Positions 45,138 to 53,145 of a DNA stretch of 64,000 nucleotides are shown one piece after another. The stretch's first letter is position 1, and each line of letters starts with the position of its first letter. The DNA is taken from contig NZ_FUWY01000001.1 of NCBI RefSeq assembly GCF_900167375.1, positions 434,001 to 498,000 on the forward strand. The letters run 5' to 3'. A program made the position numbers and the translations under genes. The DNA is from Anaerorhabdus furcosa (lineage in GTDB: Bacteria; Bacillota_I; Bacilli_A; Erysipelotrichales; Erysipelotrichaceae). The notes under the pieces were generated by a model. The model worked only from the letters and a program-made list of their open reading frames with translations, was not told where the DNA came from and made no database searches.

Positions 45138-45793
45138 TCTTGTGTTTTCTTTAGATATCGATAGATACTCGCTTCTGAAGAGTGAAGTTGAACTGCTGCT
45201 TCACTTACCGCACCCTTTAATAAGAACACGCCTTGTTTTTTCAACTCTTCAATCAGTATCATTTTTTCATTAAAACTAAGTCTTGCAAGTGGTAAATTCT
45301 TTTCTTCTACAATTGGCGCAATAATATTGTGAATAACAGTTGATATTTCTTCTGTAAAGTATTCAACTGAACTTTCTTCAACATAACTAGTTTTATCATC
45401 CACTAGATTAAATAGTTCTTTTAACTCTTCATTAATCTTATTTATGCTTTTATTAATATGATCCAAGTTAAAATTGATACACAATAATCCAATAAGTTCC
45501 TCTTTCTCATTCTTGATAAAGAAGGTTGAACTGCGCAAAACCTTATTTCCAGATAAACCTTTATAGTTAACTTCATAATCAGATTCTTCATATTTTTTCT
45601 CATTTATAAATTTCAAAGCTAATTCACTCAATGGGGCCTTCAACGTTCTTTTTGAGATATCTCCATTTTCAATATGAACTAACTTTAATTCTTCATTCTT
45701 TATTTCATGGATAGCTATTTCATAATCTTCTCCCAAACATGCTGCAAGGAATTTTGCTATTTTCTTATACTGTTCAATCAAAATTTCATTCAT
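45131..45793 (-). CDS. YheO/DauR-like transcriptional regulator
   Basis: A 220-aa protein with an N-terminal YheO-type PAS-like domain (residues about 1-120, containing LGEDYEIAIHE and FFIKNEKEELIGLLCINF) and a C-terminal helix-turn-helix (EKMILIEELKKQGVFLLKGA, then VSEAAVQLHSSEASIYRYL). Relatives include regulators of D-arginine use and sulfur or amino-acid genes. It lies upstream of, and in the same direction as, the C-S lyase/M20/permease operon, separated by a terminator, so it is the likely regulator of that operon. Confidence 0.83.
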   Translation of the reverse strand: MNEILIEQYKKIAKFLAACLGEDYEIAIHEIKNEELKLVHIENGDISKRTLKAPLSELALKFINEKKYEESDYEVNYKGLSGNKVLRSSTFFIKNEKEELIGLLCINFNLDHINKSINKINEELKELFNLVDDKTSYVEESSVEYFTEEISTVIHNIIAPIVEEKNLPLARLSFNEKMILIEELKKQGVFLLKGAVSEAAVQLHSSEASIYRYLKKTQDA

Positions 45794-45831
45794 ATCTTAT
45801 CCATCCTCTTCTAATAAAATTATATCATAAT

Positions 45832-46263
45832 TTATTTGTTGTTATTGTAGGTTATTGTTATATGTCCAATTCCAAAAATTATTCCCATTAGAACTAATAA
45901 ATATCGTTGAGTGAAGACACCACTTATAACGAAAATAAGTGTTGGTATAATCGCTAGAAGTATTGCTCTTGGTAGTGTTTCCTTGCGAAAGAAGAATATC
46001 CAAATTAAACAATAAAATATCGCAAGTATACTTATTACTACGATATACATGGTATTCCCATTCTCAAATAAATAACCATAACTTAAGATAGGTAGATTAA
46101 TAATCATTAAAAACATAGAACCGTAGCGCCCTATTTGTTCAATTGCTTCCATCAATTTATTTTGATATTTACTCTCTACACTTTTATTTTTAAATCCATA
46201 TACAATATTAGGAATCATAATTATGATTATCATTATCAATCCAAACACATTCAACCATTCCAT
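45832..46263 (-). CDS. Small membrane protein with four TM helices, unknown
   Basis: A 143-aa hydrophobic protein with four predicted TM segments (about 5-23, 47-67, 73-92, 99-135) and a short basic loop (FKNKSVESKYQNKLMEA). No catalytic motif or family is recognised. It is followed within 40 nt by the YheO-like regulator, so co-transcription is possible. Confidence 0.6.
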   Translation of the reverse strand: MEWLNVFGLIMIIIIMIPNIVYGFKNKSVESKYQNKLMEAIEQIGRYGSMFLMIINLPILSYGYLFENGNTMYIVVISILAIFYCLIWIFFFRKETLPRAILLAIIPTLIFVISGVFTQRYLLVLMGIIFGIGHITITYNNNK

Positions 46264-46390
46264 AAATTACCTCATGAATAAATCTTTATTCTATTGATAA
46301 CTACACCCACTACTACACCTAAGTATTTCCAATTATTAATTTTCTAAATTTTTTGTAATGTTATTATATCATTATTTTCATCGATTATTT

Positions 46391-46424
46391 CGAAAAAAAA
46401 GAATGTCTTTCGACATTCTCTTTG
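46391..46424 (-). terminator. Terminator of rplK-rplA
   Basis: Minus-strand AGAATGTC-GAAA-GACATTCT followed by U8, close to the rplA stop codon. Confidence 0.9.
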
Positions 46425-46426
46425 AA

Positions 46427-47104
46427 CTATTCTACTGTAACTCTAATTCCAGGACCCATTGTTGTAGCTAATGTTACAGATGTCATATAGATACCTTTAA
46501 CAGCAGCAGGTCTAGCTTTTGCGATTACATCGTATAGAGCTTTGAAGTTTTCAGCAAGTTGTTCAGCAGTAAATGATACTTTACCGATCGCAACATTGAT
46601 GTTACCTTCTTTATCAACACGGTATTCAATTTTACCTTTTTTGATTTCATTAACAGCTTTTGTTACATCCATAGTAACTGTTCCTGTCTTAGGGTTTGGC
46701 ATTAATCCTTTAGGTCCCAATACTTTACCTAATTTACCAAGCTCACCCATCATATCTGGAGTAGCTACGATAATATCGAATTCAAACCAACCTTTTTTAA
46801 TTTCTTCAAGAATTTCTTTTCCACCAACAAAATCTGCGCCAGCATCTTTAGCTTCTTGTTCTTTAGCACCTTGAGTAACAACTAAAACCTTTTGAGTTTT
46901 ACCTGTTCCGTTTGGAAGCACGATAGCTCCACGGATTTGTTGATCAGCGTGACGAGGATCAACGTTTAAATTAAAGCAAGCTTCTACAGATGAATCAAAT
47001 TTTGTAGTACTTGTTTTCTTTGCAAGTTCTACAGCTTCTGTATAGCTATAAGTTTTGCTGCTATCAATTAATTTTGCAGCTTCTAAATATTTCTTACCAG
47101 CCAT
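46427..47104 (-). CDS. rplA: 50S ribosomal protein L1
   Basis: A 225-aa protein of the L1 stalk; it binds 23S rRNA and usually represses its own mRNA. Recognised by [43 protein letters not shown] and the final [10 protein letters not shown]. The ATG at 47102-47104 has GGAGG at 8 nt; that ribosome site lies in the end of rplK. Confidence 0.98.
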   Translation of the reverse strand: MAGKKYLEAAKLIDSSKTYSYTEAVELAKKTSTTKFDSSVEACFNLNVDPRHADQQIRGAIVLPNGTGKTQKVLVVTQGAKEQEAKDAGADFVGGKEILEEIKKGWFEFDIIVATPDMMGELGKLGKVLGPKGLMPNPKTGTVTMDVTKAVNEIKKGKIEYRVDKEGNINVAIGKVSFTAEQLAENFKALYDVIAKARPAAVKGIYMTSVTLATTMGPGIRVTVE

Positions 47105-47107
47105 CAA

Positions 47108-47530
47108 TTAGTCCTCCATGCCTTCTACAACAATTCCCATATTACGTGCAGTACCTGCAATAATACGCATTGCTGATTCAACATCATTAGCATTTAAATC
47201 TGGCATTTTGTATTCAGCGATTTCTCTACATTGTTCCAATGTGATTTTCCCTGCTTTAACTGCCTTAGGGCTTCCTGATGCTTTTGCAACTTTTGCTGCT
47301 TTCTTTAATAATGCTGCAGCAGGTGTTGTTTTTAATACGAAGTCGAATGACTTGTCTTCATACGCAGTAATGATTACTGGTACGATGTCTCCTCCACGTT
47401 CCTTAGTAGCATCGTTAAATGCTGTACAGAATTGTGGCATGTTGATACCAGCTGAAGCTAATGCTGGTCCTGGTTTTGCTCCGCCAGCTGGAAATTGTAG
47501 CTTGCAGACTTTTGCAACTTTTTTACTCAC
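47108..47530 (-). CDS. rplK: 50S ribosomal protein L11
   Basis: A 140-aa protein of the GTPase-associated centre. The conserved [20 protein letters not shown] and [20 protein letters not shown] are present, with [12 protein letters not shown] in between. Start AGGAGG-supported. The first gene of rplK-rplA; unlike in Bacillus, this pair is not directly after nusG but separated from it by msrAB, with its own promoter. Confidence 0.98.
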   Translation of the reverse strand: MSKKVAKVCKLQFPAGGAKPGPALASAGINMPQFCTAFNDATKERGGDIVPVIITAYEDKSFDFVLKTTPAAALLKKAAKVAKASGSPKAVKAGKITLEQCREIAEYKMPDLNANDVESAMRIIAGTARNMGIVVEGMED

Positions 47531-47623
47531 TTGACATACCTCCTATAATTTGTTGTCAGTGCAGTGGTATAGTGGACTAGTTGCAGTCCTCCCACGCAAA
47601 GAATGCACATGTGTGCATTAAAT

Positions 47624-47652
47624 ATAATATCTCAAATAACCCTTCGAGTCAA
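47624..47652 (-). promoter_or_regulatory. Promoter of rplK-rplA
   Basis: -35 TTGACT (47647-47652), a 17-nt spacer and -10 TATTAT (47624-47629). The leader of roughly 85 nt begins with a hairpin-forming AATGCACA/TGTGCATT repeat. Confidence 0.78.
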
Positions 47653-47664
47653 TCTTAAAAGTAA

Positions 47665-47695
47665 AAATACCCTTTAAAATAAAGGATATTTACTC
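47665..47695 (-). terminator. Terminator of msrAB
   Basis: Minus-strand AAATATCCTTTA / TAAAGGGTATTT hairpin followed by U5, overlapping the stop region. Confidence 0.78.
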
Positions 47696-48778
47696 AAATA
47701 GACTTAATAAGTCACCATAACCCTCTTTTTCCATCTCATCTTTTGGAATAAACTTCAAAGAAGATCCATTAATACAATATCGAATTCCATTTGGAGAAGT
47801 TGAGTCACCTTCGAATTTATGCCCTAAATGAGAATTCCCCACACGACTGACAACTTCTGTTCGAACCATTCCCAATGAACTATCTTTCTTCTCAACAACT
47901 GTACTTTCATCAATTGTTTTGGTAAAAGCTGGCCATCCACATCCACTGTCATATTTGTCTCTAGAAGAAAATAAAGGTTCTCCAGTAACAATATCTACAT
48001 AAATACCATCATCAAATAACTCATCATATTCATGAGAAAATGGTTTTTCAGTTGCGGCTTTTTGTGTTACTTGATATTCCATTGGAGATAGATTTTTACT
48101 TATTTCATCTGCCGCTGGCTTTGTATACTCTGCCGGATCAATCATCATTTTCTTTACTTTATCAAATTTTGCTTGTGGAATATGGCAATATCCTTGTGGA
48201 TTCTTATCCAAATAATCTTGATGATATTCTTCAGCTTCATAGAAACTCTCTAAAGGTTTTACTTCTACCATGAAATTTGCTACTCTTGATTTCTCATTTT
48301 CTACTACTTCTTTTACAATATTCATACTGTTTTCATCAGCGTAATAAACACCTGTTTGATATTGAGTTCCAATATCATTTCCTTGACGATTTTCAATCGT
48401 TGGATCAATCACTGAGAAATAGGCATATAATATTTTTTCTAAACTTACAACATTTGGATCATATTCAACTCTTACTGTTTCTCTAAAGCCGGTATTTCCA
48501 TTTGAAACTTGTTGATAAGTTGGATTTACACCTTTTCCATTTGCATAACCTGATATACCTGAAATTACTCCCGGAATACTTTGAACTAATTTTTCAATAC
48601 CCCAAAAACAACCTCCAGCTAAATAAATAATCTCTGTTCCTTCTTTTTTCTCATAACTTGCATCTTTTCCTATCATACTAATATCATAAACCTCTCTTTC
48701 ATTACTTTCTTGACTCGTTGTACATGAACTTAACATAAATGATGCAACAACAATTAAAGCTAGTATTATTTTTTTCAT
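47690..48778 (-). CDS. msrAB: Peptide methionine sulfoxide reductase MsrA-MsrB fusion, lipoprotein
   Basis: A 362-aa protein repairing both epimers of methionine sulfoxide. The lipoprotein signal is IILALIVVASFMLSSC (Cys at residue 19), placing it outside the cell. MsrA domain: catalytic GGCFWGIEKLVQ and GYANG. MsrB domain: SGCGWPAFTK and RYCINGSSLKF with the catalytic Cys; the CxxC zinc ligands of many MsrBs are missing. The ATG at 48776-48778 with AGGTG is chosen since it begins the signal peptide. Likely protects surface proteins from oxidants. Confidence 0.92.
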   Translation of the reverse strand: MKKIILALIVVASFMLSSCTTSQESNEREVYDISMIGKDASYEKKEGTEIIYLAGGCFWGIEKLVQSIPGVISGISGYANGKGVNPTYQQVSNGNTGFRETVRVEYDPNVVSLEKILYAYFSVIDPTIENRQGNDIGTQYQTGVYYADENSMNIVKEVVENEKSRVANFMVEVKPLESFYEAEEYHQDYLDKNPQGYCHIPQAKFDKVKKMMIDPAEYTKPAADEISKNLSPMEYQVTQKAATEKPFSHEYDELFDDGIYVDIVTGEPLFSSRDKYDSGCGWPAFTKTIDESTVVEKKDSSLGMVRTEVVSRVGNSHLGHKFEGDSTSPNGIRYCINGSSLKFIPKDEMEKEGYGDLLSLFE

Positions 48779-48837
48779 TTCTTCACCTGCTTTAAGTAAA
48801 CACTTATTGAATGATGTTTGCAATTCAAATGCCCATA

Positions 48838-48867
48838 ATAAAAACAGGATTTTACTCCTGTTTATTA
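48838..48867 (-). terminator. Terminator of rpmG-secE-nusG
   Basis: Minus-strand AAACAGGAGTAAAATCCTGTTTTTA hairpin right after the nusG stop codon. Confidence 0.85.
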
Positions 48868-49437
48868 ATAATCAGCTTTTACTAAATCAGTGTAAGCAAT
48901 ATCAGTTGGTGTTTCACGCCCGAATAATATTGTAAGCACAGATGCAACTCTGTCTTTATCATTCATTGCATTCACTTTACCTTCCATTCCTGAGAATGGT
49001 CCAGATAAAATCTTAACTGTATCACCAACCTTGAAATTAACATTAACTACACTATCGCCAATACCAATTCTTCTTAAGATTGATTCAATTTCATCTGGTG
49101 ATACTGGGAATGGTTTTGCTCCTCCTCCAGATGAACCAATAAATCCTGTAACTCCTGGTGTATTACGAACAACATACCAAGCATCATCAGTCATAATCAT
49201 TTCAACGAATAAATACCCAGGAAATAGATTTCTCATCTTTTCCACTTCTTTACCGTTCTTATATTCTATTTCACTTTCCTCAACCACAAGAATTCTAAAC
49301 AAATAATCTGAAATTCCCATTGATTCAACACGACGTTCAAGATTTTCTTTTACTCTATTCTCATGTCCTGCATATGTATTGACTACATACCAGTTCTTTT
49401 CAACACCATCTATACTATTTTTTTCTACATCAGTCAT
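48865..49437 (-). CDS. nusG: Transcription termination/antitermination factor NusG
   Basis: A 190-aa RNA polymerase-associated factor. The NGN domain begins NWYVVNTYAGHENRVKENLE and includes FPGYLFVEM and VRNTPGVTGFIG; the KOW domain has FKVGDTVKILSGPFSGMEG. The ATG at 49435-49437 has AGGTG at 6 nt and starts 1 nt upstream of the secE stop's end; a GTG 9 nt earlier is also in frame but overlaps that site. Confidence 0.97.
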   Translation of the reverse strand: MTDVEKNSIDGVEKNWYVVNTYAGHENRVKENLERRVESMGISDYLFRILVVEESEIEYKNGKEVEKMRNLFPGYLFVEMIMTDDAWYVVRNTPGVTGFIGSSGGGAKPFPVSPDEIESILRRIGIGDSVVNVNFKVGDTVKILSGPFSGMEGKVNAMNDKDRVASVLTILFGRETPTDIAYTDLVKADY

Positions 49438-49438
49438 A

Positions 49439-49624
49439 TTATGCACCTATTCCAATCAATTTTAAGAAGAATGTAATTAGAAATTCACATCCTACAAAGA
49501 ACGCTCCAAAGAATACAATAAAAATCAAAACTTCTGCAGTACTTGACATTAAGTCTTTTGTCTTTGGCCAACGTACACGTTTTGCCTCTTTTGATATTCC
49601 ACTAAAACTAAACCATTTCAACAT
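49439..49624 (-). CDS. secE: Preprotein translocase subunit SecE
   Basis: A 61-aa single-TM subunit of the Sec translocon: the amphipathic KEAKRVRWPKTKDLMSST stretch precedes one TM helix (VLIFIVFFGAFFVGCEFLI). It sits between rpmG and nusG as in other Firmicutes. The ribosome site AGGAGG overlaps the rpmG stop codon. Confidence 0.96.
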   Translation of the reverse strand: MLKWFSFSGISKEAKRVRWPKTKDLMSSTAEVLIFIVFFGAFFVGCEFLITFFLKLIGIGA

Positions 49625-49636
49625 TGTGATGTCCTC

Positions 49637-49792
49637 CTACTTTGTTTCTTTATGGAGGGTATGTTCTCCACATTTCTTGCAAAACTTCTTTAATTCAAGT
49701 CGTTCATTTGAACTTTTTTTATTACGATGAGTTGTATAGTTACGAGACAAACACACCGTACAAGTTAGAATTACTTTATCTTCTTTTGCCAC
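49637..49792 (-). CDS. rpmG: 50S ribosomal protein L33
   Basis: A 51-aa zinc-ribbon ribosomal protein with start GTG (49790-49792). Reads [20 protein letters not shown] and [18 protein letters not shown], with both CxxC pairs present, so it is the zinc-binding (C+) form. AAAGGAG lies 11 nt upstream. The stop codon overlaps the secE ribosome site. Confidence 0.95.
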   Translation of the reverse strand: MAKEDKVILTCTVCLSRNYTTHRNKKSSNERLELKKFCKKCGEHTLHKETK

Positions 49793-49828
49793 GATTAAAA
49801 CAACTCCTTTCAGTTTCTACGCTTATTA

Positions 49829-49857
49829 ACTCTACCATAAAGAAATTCCCCAGTCAA
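49829..49857 (-). promoter_or_regulatory. Promoter of rpmG-secE-nusG
   Basis: -35 TTGACT (49852-49857), a 17-nt spacer and -10 TAGAGT (49829-49834). Confidence 0.65.
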
Positions 49858-49914
49858 TAAAGTCATTCTTCTTGACCATGCAAACTTGTATTGAAATGAA
49901 AAGTAAAAGTCGAA

Positions 49915-50109
49915 TCATGGATTTGAAAGGGTTAGTATGAACTTATACAGTAAAACAATCTTATCCACCACTAGTTCAAGTTTCCATTTGTACACTACTC
50001 CGCTTCCTTCATCCCTACCCTCACCGTTAATGATTTGTCGTCCCCTCACTTCGCAGTTATTATTTTCAGTTGAACTTTCATTAATTAGATAGTCACTATG
50101 CTCTGTATA
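49915..50109 (-). other. Unassigned open stretch with unusual base composition (possible gene remnant)
   Basis: A 64-codon open frame without a start codon between TAG (50110-50112) and TGA (49915-49917). It reads NNNCEVRGRQIINGEGRDEG and SGVVYKWKLELVVDKIVLLY. The coding strand is distinctly G/purine-rich (GTGAGGGGACGAC, GGTGAGGGTAGGG) compared with the AT-rich surroundings. It resembles the 3' end of a foreign gene or a structured RNA. I recognise no family. Confidence 0.35.
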
Positions 50110-50111
50110 CT

Positions 50112-50150
50112 AGAAAAGATGACTCTTGTTAAATACAAAAATCATCTTCT
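50112..50150 (-). terminator. Terminator after the secreted-protein pair
   Basis: Minus-strand AGAAGATGA ... TCATCTTTTCT hairpin, about 90 nt past the stop of the lipoprotein gene at 50239. Confidence 0.55.
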
Positions 50151-50238
50151 ATGCTCAATCCCGTTTTCATACTATTGAATAGTATAGAACTAATTGAATT
50201 ACTATTGCTTAAATAATTCATCTTGTAACTAACAAGAG

Positions 50239-50907
50239 TTAAGGTAACATTGTCAAAGTCACACTATATATTAATTGATTATTAGCTAGAGCTATATTCA
50301 TATCAATTTCATTTGTATCAATGATTATGTTCTTGTCTTCTACTTTCATATTTTCATATTTCACTAAATTCTTTAAAATTACTTCGAAAGTAGATAATAG
50401 TTCTTCCTCGGTTCCTTCTGCTGTAATTTCAATATAAACTTTGTGTGTCATACTTTCACTTAACGAATAACTAAATTTAACATCAGTTTTTAATTTGTTG
50501 ATTTCATTTAAAATTGTTTCTTTCTCAGGGAAATCAGGAATTATTGCTTCTATTTTATTTATACTCATTTCTTGATTACATGAAATTGAATTTCCATTAT
50601 CATAGACAATATTTTGACAAGTAGAAGATTCTCCTAGATTAGCCAATAAACCCTTATCTTTATCCGAAACAGATAACTTATTCATGTCATTTTCATGACT
50701 ATCATATTCATATGTATATTGATTTGAAACTAGATTTTCTTGAATTAATCCTCTTATATCTTTATTGTCATTAAGCAATTCAGAATAACGAACTATCAAT
50801 TCATGATTATCATATTTACTAAAATCAACTTTCTTATCTTCTTTCGCACAACCTACTAGCAAAACAGAGAGTAAGGCAAAGCAAATTATCTTATTAGTAA
50901 GTTTCAT
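50239..50907 (-). CDS. Secreted lipoprotein, unknown function
   Basis: A 222-aa lipoprotein; signal MKLTNKIICFALLSVLLVGC with lipobox LVGC, then a charged region. Cys pairs (TCQNIVYDNGNSISC) might form a disulfide, followed by an alternating alpha/beta C-terminal half (VKFSYSLSESMTHKVYIEIT). No family recognised. The start overlaps the preceding gene by 14 nt, so the two are co-expressed. Expected on the outer membrane face. Confidence 0.65.
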   Translation of the reverse strand: MKLTNKIICFALLSVLLVGCAKEDKKVDFSKYDNHELIVRYSELLNDNKDIRGLIQENLVSNQYTYEYDSHENDMNKLSVSDKDKGLLANLGESSTCQNIVYDNGNSISCNQEMSINKIEAIIPDFPEKETILNEINKLKTDVKFSYSLSESMTHKVYIEITAEGTEEELLSTFEVILKNLVKYENMKVEDKNIIIDTNEIDMNIALANNQLIYSVTLTMLP

Positions 50908-51232
50908 ATGTAAATGTATAACGATATCTTGTAATACCATATTCTCTATCTGAGCGAGTAGAGATATCGTTTCCTTTATGTCCAAATTGATTAAATCCAT
51001 TCCAGTAGGTAATCTTCTTATATGTACAATTTTCAAATCGCTCAAAACCACCATTGTAGTAAATTCCATCACAAGCTTGTTCTACGTCAGTAGTATAAAT
51101 TCGTGGTTCAATTTCTATTTTTTCATCTATAATTGAGTCTTTTTCACTTTTTTGAGTTTCCGCTAAAGTGTTGATGGACATAGTAGCAAAAAAACATAGA
51201 GTTGCGCACAACATTATTTTAATTTTTTTCAT
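50894..51232 (-). CDS. Small secreted protein, unknown function
   Basis: A 112-aa exported protein: signal peptide MKKIKIMLCATLCFFATMSI followed by NTLA (likely cleavage before ETQ), then an acidic linker and a Tyr/Asn/Gly-rich domain (YYNGGFERFENCTYKK, GFNQFGHKGNDISTR, YRYTFTYETY) with two Cys. It resembles a small secreted bacteriocin- or adhesin-like domain but matches nothing I know. The ATG at 51230-51232 has GGAG at 9 nt; an in-frame ATG 6 nt upstream is possible. First of a two-gene unit. Confidence 0.6.
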   Translation of the reverse strand: MKKIKIMLCATLCFFATMSINTLAETQKSEKDSIIDEKIEIEPRIYTTDVEQACDGIYYNGGFERFENCTYKKITYWNGFNQFGHKGNDISTRSDREYGITRYRYTFTYETY

Positions 51233-51836
51233 AATCATCTTCTCCTCTTTTCATTTTATTTTTTTACTATTCAATTTTTGAATCTCCATTCTTGTATCTG
51301 CTGATTTTTATCTTTTTTGTTAATTCCAGTTTAACATATACTTTAAAGTAATTATGTTCGAGAAAAAATAAATAAAGCGCGGTTAAAGTACCTATTTAAA
51401 AAATATTCTCTAACGTTTCTAATTAAAAATATCAAATTCTATCGATAAAGAGGGCATCATCAATTGCCCTTTCAGCGAACATAGCGAATATCATGGTTTT
51501 GGAATTCAAGCATTACACTAAACTTCCTAATCTTTCATTTGCAGTCACTCCTTGCTACGATATTAATGAGAAGTGGTAATCTACAGATCACGAGAAGAAG
51601 AGTATGTAATTTGTACTTTGAATATTTTAAATCATATGAGTCATTCCCATCTTTTCAAGCACAAATAAATAGAACTCAGAGCTTTGACACTTATCATTGA
51701 TTGTATCAATTTGAATAAATATCATTAGATAGCAATCAAGATTACTCCTACTCATTTTGAGGGAGTTTTGTTATGAACTCTGTTTTACACTTATTCTTGT
51801 TTTGCATTTTTTGAATACTACTCGATCTATTTACAA
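51233..51836. other. Intergenic region without a convincing gene
   Basis: About 600 bp. It contains a GAGGGCA/TGCCCT hairpin (51450-51473) and a plus-strand terminator-like hairpin ACTCC-CTCA/TGAG-GGAGT with a T-run (51745-51778). A 42-codon minus-strand frame (51627-51755) has no ribosome site. A 13-codon plus-strand frame after GGGAG starts at 51774. It could be the eroded remains of an older locus. Confidence 0.4.
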
Positions 51837-51944
51837 CTATTCTTTTTCGAGTTGACACCGTCCAAATTTAGACATTGTTCCATTTCCAATAATCGTCATG
51901 AACATCGATGCAGTTTTAAGGAAATTAAGAATTTTACTACTCAT
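51837..51944 (-). CDS. Putative 35-residue peptide (pheromone or bacteriocin precursor?)
   Basis: A small gene with a very strong ribosome site (AAGGGGGG at 6 nt) and a promoter 30 nt upstream of the start. The peptide begins MSSKILNFLKTASMFMTIIG, an amphipathic/hydrophobic segment, continues NGTMSKFGRCQ and ends with an acidic LEKE. The layout (basic amphipathic N-terminus, Gly/Cys-containing core, charged tail) recalls secreted peptide precursors such as AgrD, but the tail after Cys is too short for a canonical AgrD. No processing enzyme gene is adjacent. Confidence 0.62.
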   Translation of the reverse strand: MSSKILNFLKTASMFMTIIGNGTMSKFGRCQLEKE

Positions 51945-51973
51945 AGTTTTCCCCCCTTCTATTCTTTGTTTTT

Positions 51974-52003
51974 ATCATATAAAACCAAATGCTAATTTAT
52001 CAA
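51974..52003 (-). promoter_or_regulatory. Promoter of the 35-residue peptide gene
   Basis: -35 TTGATA (51998-52003), an 18-nt spacer and -10 TATGAT (51974-51979). Confidence 0.65.
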
Positions 52004-52010
52004 TAGATTT

Positions 52011-52042
52011 GGTTCGAATAGGCAGATTTTTGGTTTGAATAG
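52011..52042 (-). promoter_or_regulatory. Direct repeats with 21-bp spacing upstream of the peptide promoter
   Basis: On the minus strand CTATTCAAACCAAA (from 52042) and CTATTCGAACCAAA (from 52021) are the same sequence with one change, spaced exactly 21 bp, and the second ends a few nt before the -35 box. Two helical turns between repeats is the geometry of LytTR-type (AgrA/ComE) response-regulator sites. The repeat sequence itself is not a known consensus. Confidence 0.6.
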
Positions 52043-52373
52043 ATAAATTAGTTATCTGACAAGACAAAATACTTACCTTAAACAATTCAAGTGTATACTC
52101 TTTTGATTAATATATATCATTGCTCTTTAAGATTAACAATACATTTGGGCTAACTTGCATTATTATGGGCTAAATAACATTTATTTTAAATTAATCATAT
52201 ATTTTACAAACCGTTTATTCACGTTTTAATAATTAATGTTAGATGGTGTTTCCAATAATTATGTATAAGCGATTAATAGAAATCAATTGTAACTAGTTTC
52301 AAATAAAATGATTATGTATAGGTTTTATAGATACTCCATGATTAATTGTTATACCACACAAAAATAACCACAA
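52043..52373. other. Intergenic, AT-rich, no gene seen
   Basis: About 330 bp with no reading frame of note. Plus-strand TTGGGCTAAC (52146) and ATGGGCTAAA (52166) form a short direct repeat 20 bp apart. Confidence 0.35.
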
Positions 52374-52420
52374 AATTAAAAGGAGTAATCTCTGTTCAAT
52401 ACAGAAATCAATCCTTACTA
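52374..52420 (-). terminator. Probable terminator of the cysS-mrnC-rlmB-sigH operon
   Basis: Minus-strand AAGGA ... TCTGT/ACAGA ... TCCTT hairpin followed by TTAATTTT, about 95 nt past the sigma-factor gene. Confidence 0.55.
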
Positions 52421-52512
52421 ATTGCTTAATCAAGCTTATTTTCTTTTTATCTAAATAACCAGACTCATTCTATAGTCACTTTTTATTTATCACCCTTCTT
52501 AAAGGATATCGT

Positions 52513-53133
52513 TTATTGAATATTCAAATATACTTTCTTTTTTATTAATTTCTTAATCTTTTGAACTCGATTATCATAGTTTTTAACACTCTTCCCTATT
52601 ATCTGGGAAGCTTCTGCATAGGTGTAATCCAATAAATATAAGTCTAAAACACGTTTGTCCGCATCATTTAAACTTTGAATCGTCTCTTGAACTCTAAGCG
52701 ATGCCTCTTTGTAATCCAAACAATAATTTGGACTGCGCCAATCTTCTAAAGCCTTGCCCTTGTATCGAAAAACATTGTCATCTTCAGTAGGAAAAACATC
52801 AAGCGATATTGAATAAAGATTAATTTGATTACTCTCCCTCAAATGATGTCGAAGCAGTGTCTTTACTCGTCTTAGGGCGCATTGGTAAAAGAAAGTTCCA
52901 AATTTACATTCTTTTTGATCTCGATAACAATGTATTGCATCCGTAATTGCTAGTAGTGCCTCTAACACAAAATCATCTTTAAACATTTCTAAAACTTTGT
53001 ATCCATTCAAACTCTCTTTTACTATTTTTCTAGAATAGGGAGTATACTTTCTGACAAGTGTCCTCAATGCCCACTCATCATTTTGTAGACAATAATACAA
53101 TAACTCAAAATCATTTGGATAAAACAACCACAT
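52513..53133 (-). CDS. Sigma-70-family RNA polymerase sigma factor (SigH-like)
   Basis: A 206-aa sigma factor. Region 2 is about residues 10-85 (LYYCLQNDEWALRTLVRKY, FVLEALLAITDAIHCYRDQK) and region 4 about 140-200, with a helix-turn-helix (YTYAEASQIIGKSVKNYDNR). It sits directly after rlmB, the slot of sigH in Bacillus, which controls competence or sporulation onset; which regulon it serves here is unknown. The ATG at 53131-53133 has GGAG at 7 nt; an ATG 6 nt earlier overlaps the site. Confidence 0.85.
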   Translation of the reverse strand: MWLFYPNDFELLYYCLQNDEWALRTLVRKYTPYSRKIVKESLNGYKVLEMFKDDFVLEALLAITDAIHCYRDQKECKFGTFFYQCALRRVKTLLRHHLRESNQINLYSISLDVFPTEDDNVFRYKGKALEDWRSPNYCLDYKEASLRVQETIQSLNDADKRVLDLYLLDYTYAEASQIIGKSVKNYDNRVQKIKKLIKKKVYLNIQ

Positions 53134-53145
53134 ATTCATTCTCCT

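Noticed and set aside
47118-47534. A 138-codon plus-strand frame opposite rplK
   Set aside because: Antisense shadow of rplK; no initiation signal.
51627-51755. A 42-codon minus-strand frame as a gene
   Set aside because: Its start is preceded by CCCTC rather than a ribosome site, and the sequence matches no family I know.
51837-51944. Calling the 35-residue peptide a canonical AgrD
   Set aside because: Only five residues follow the Cys, no proline-containing acidic tail of normal length, and no agrB gene is adjacent.
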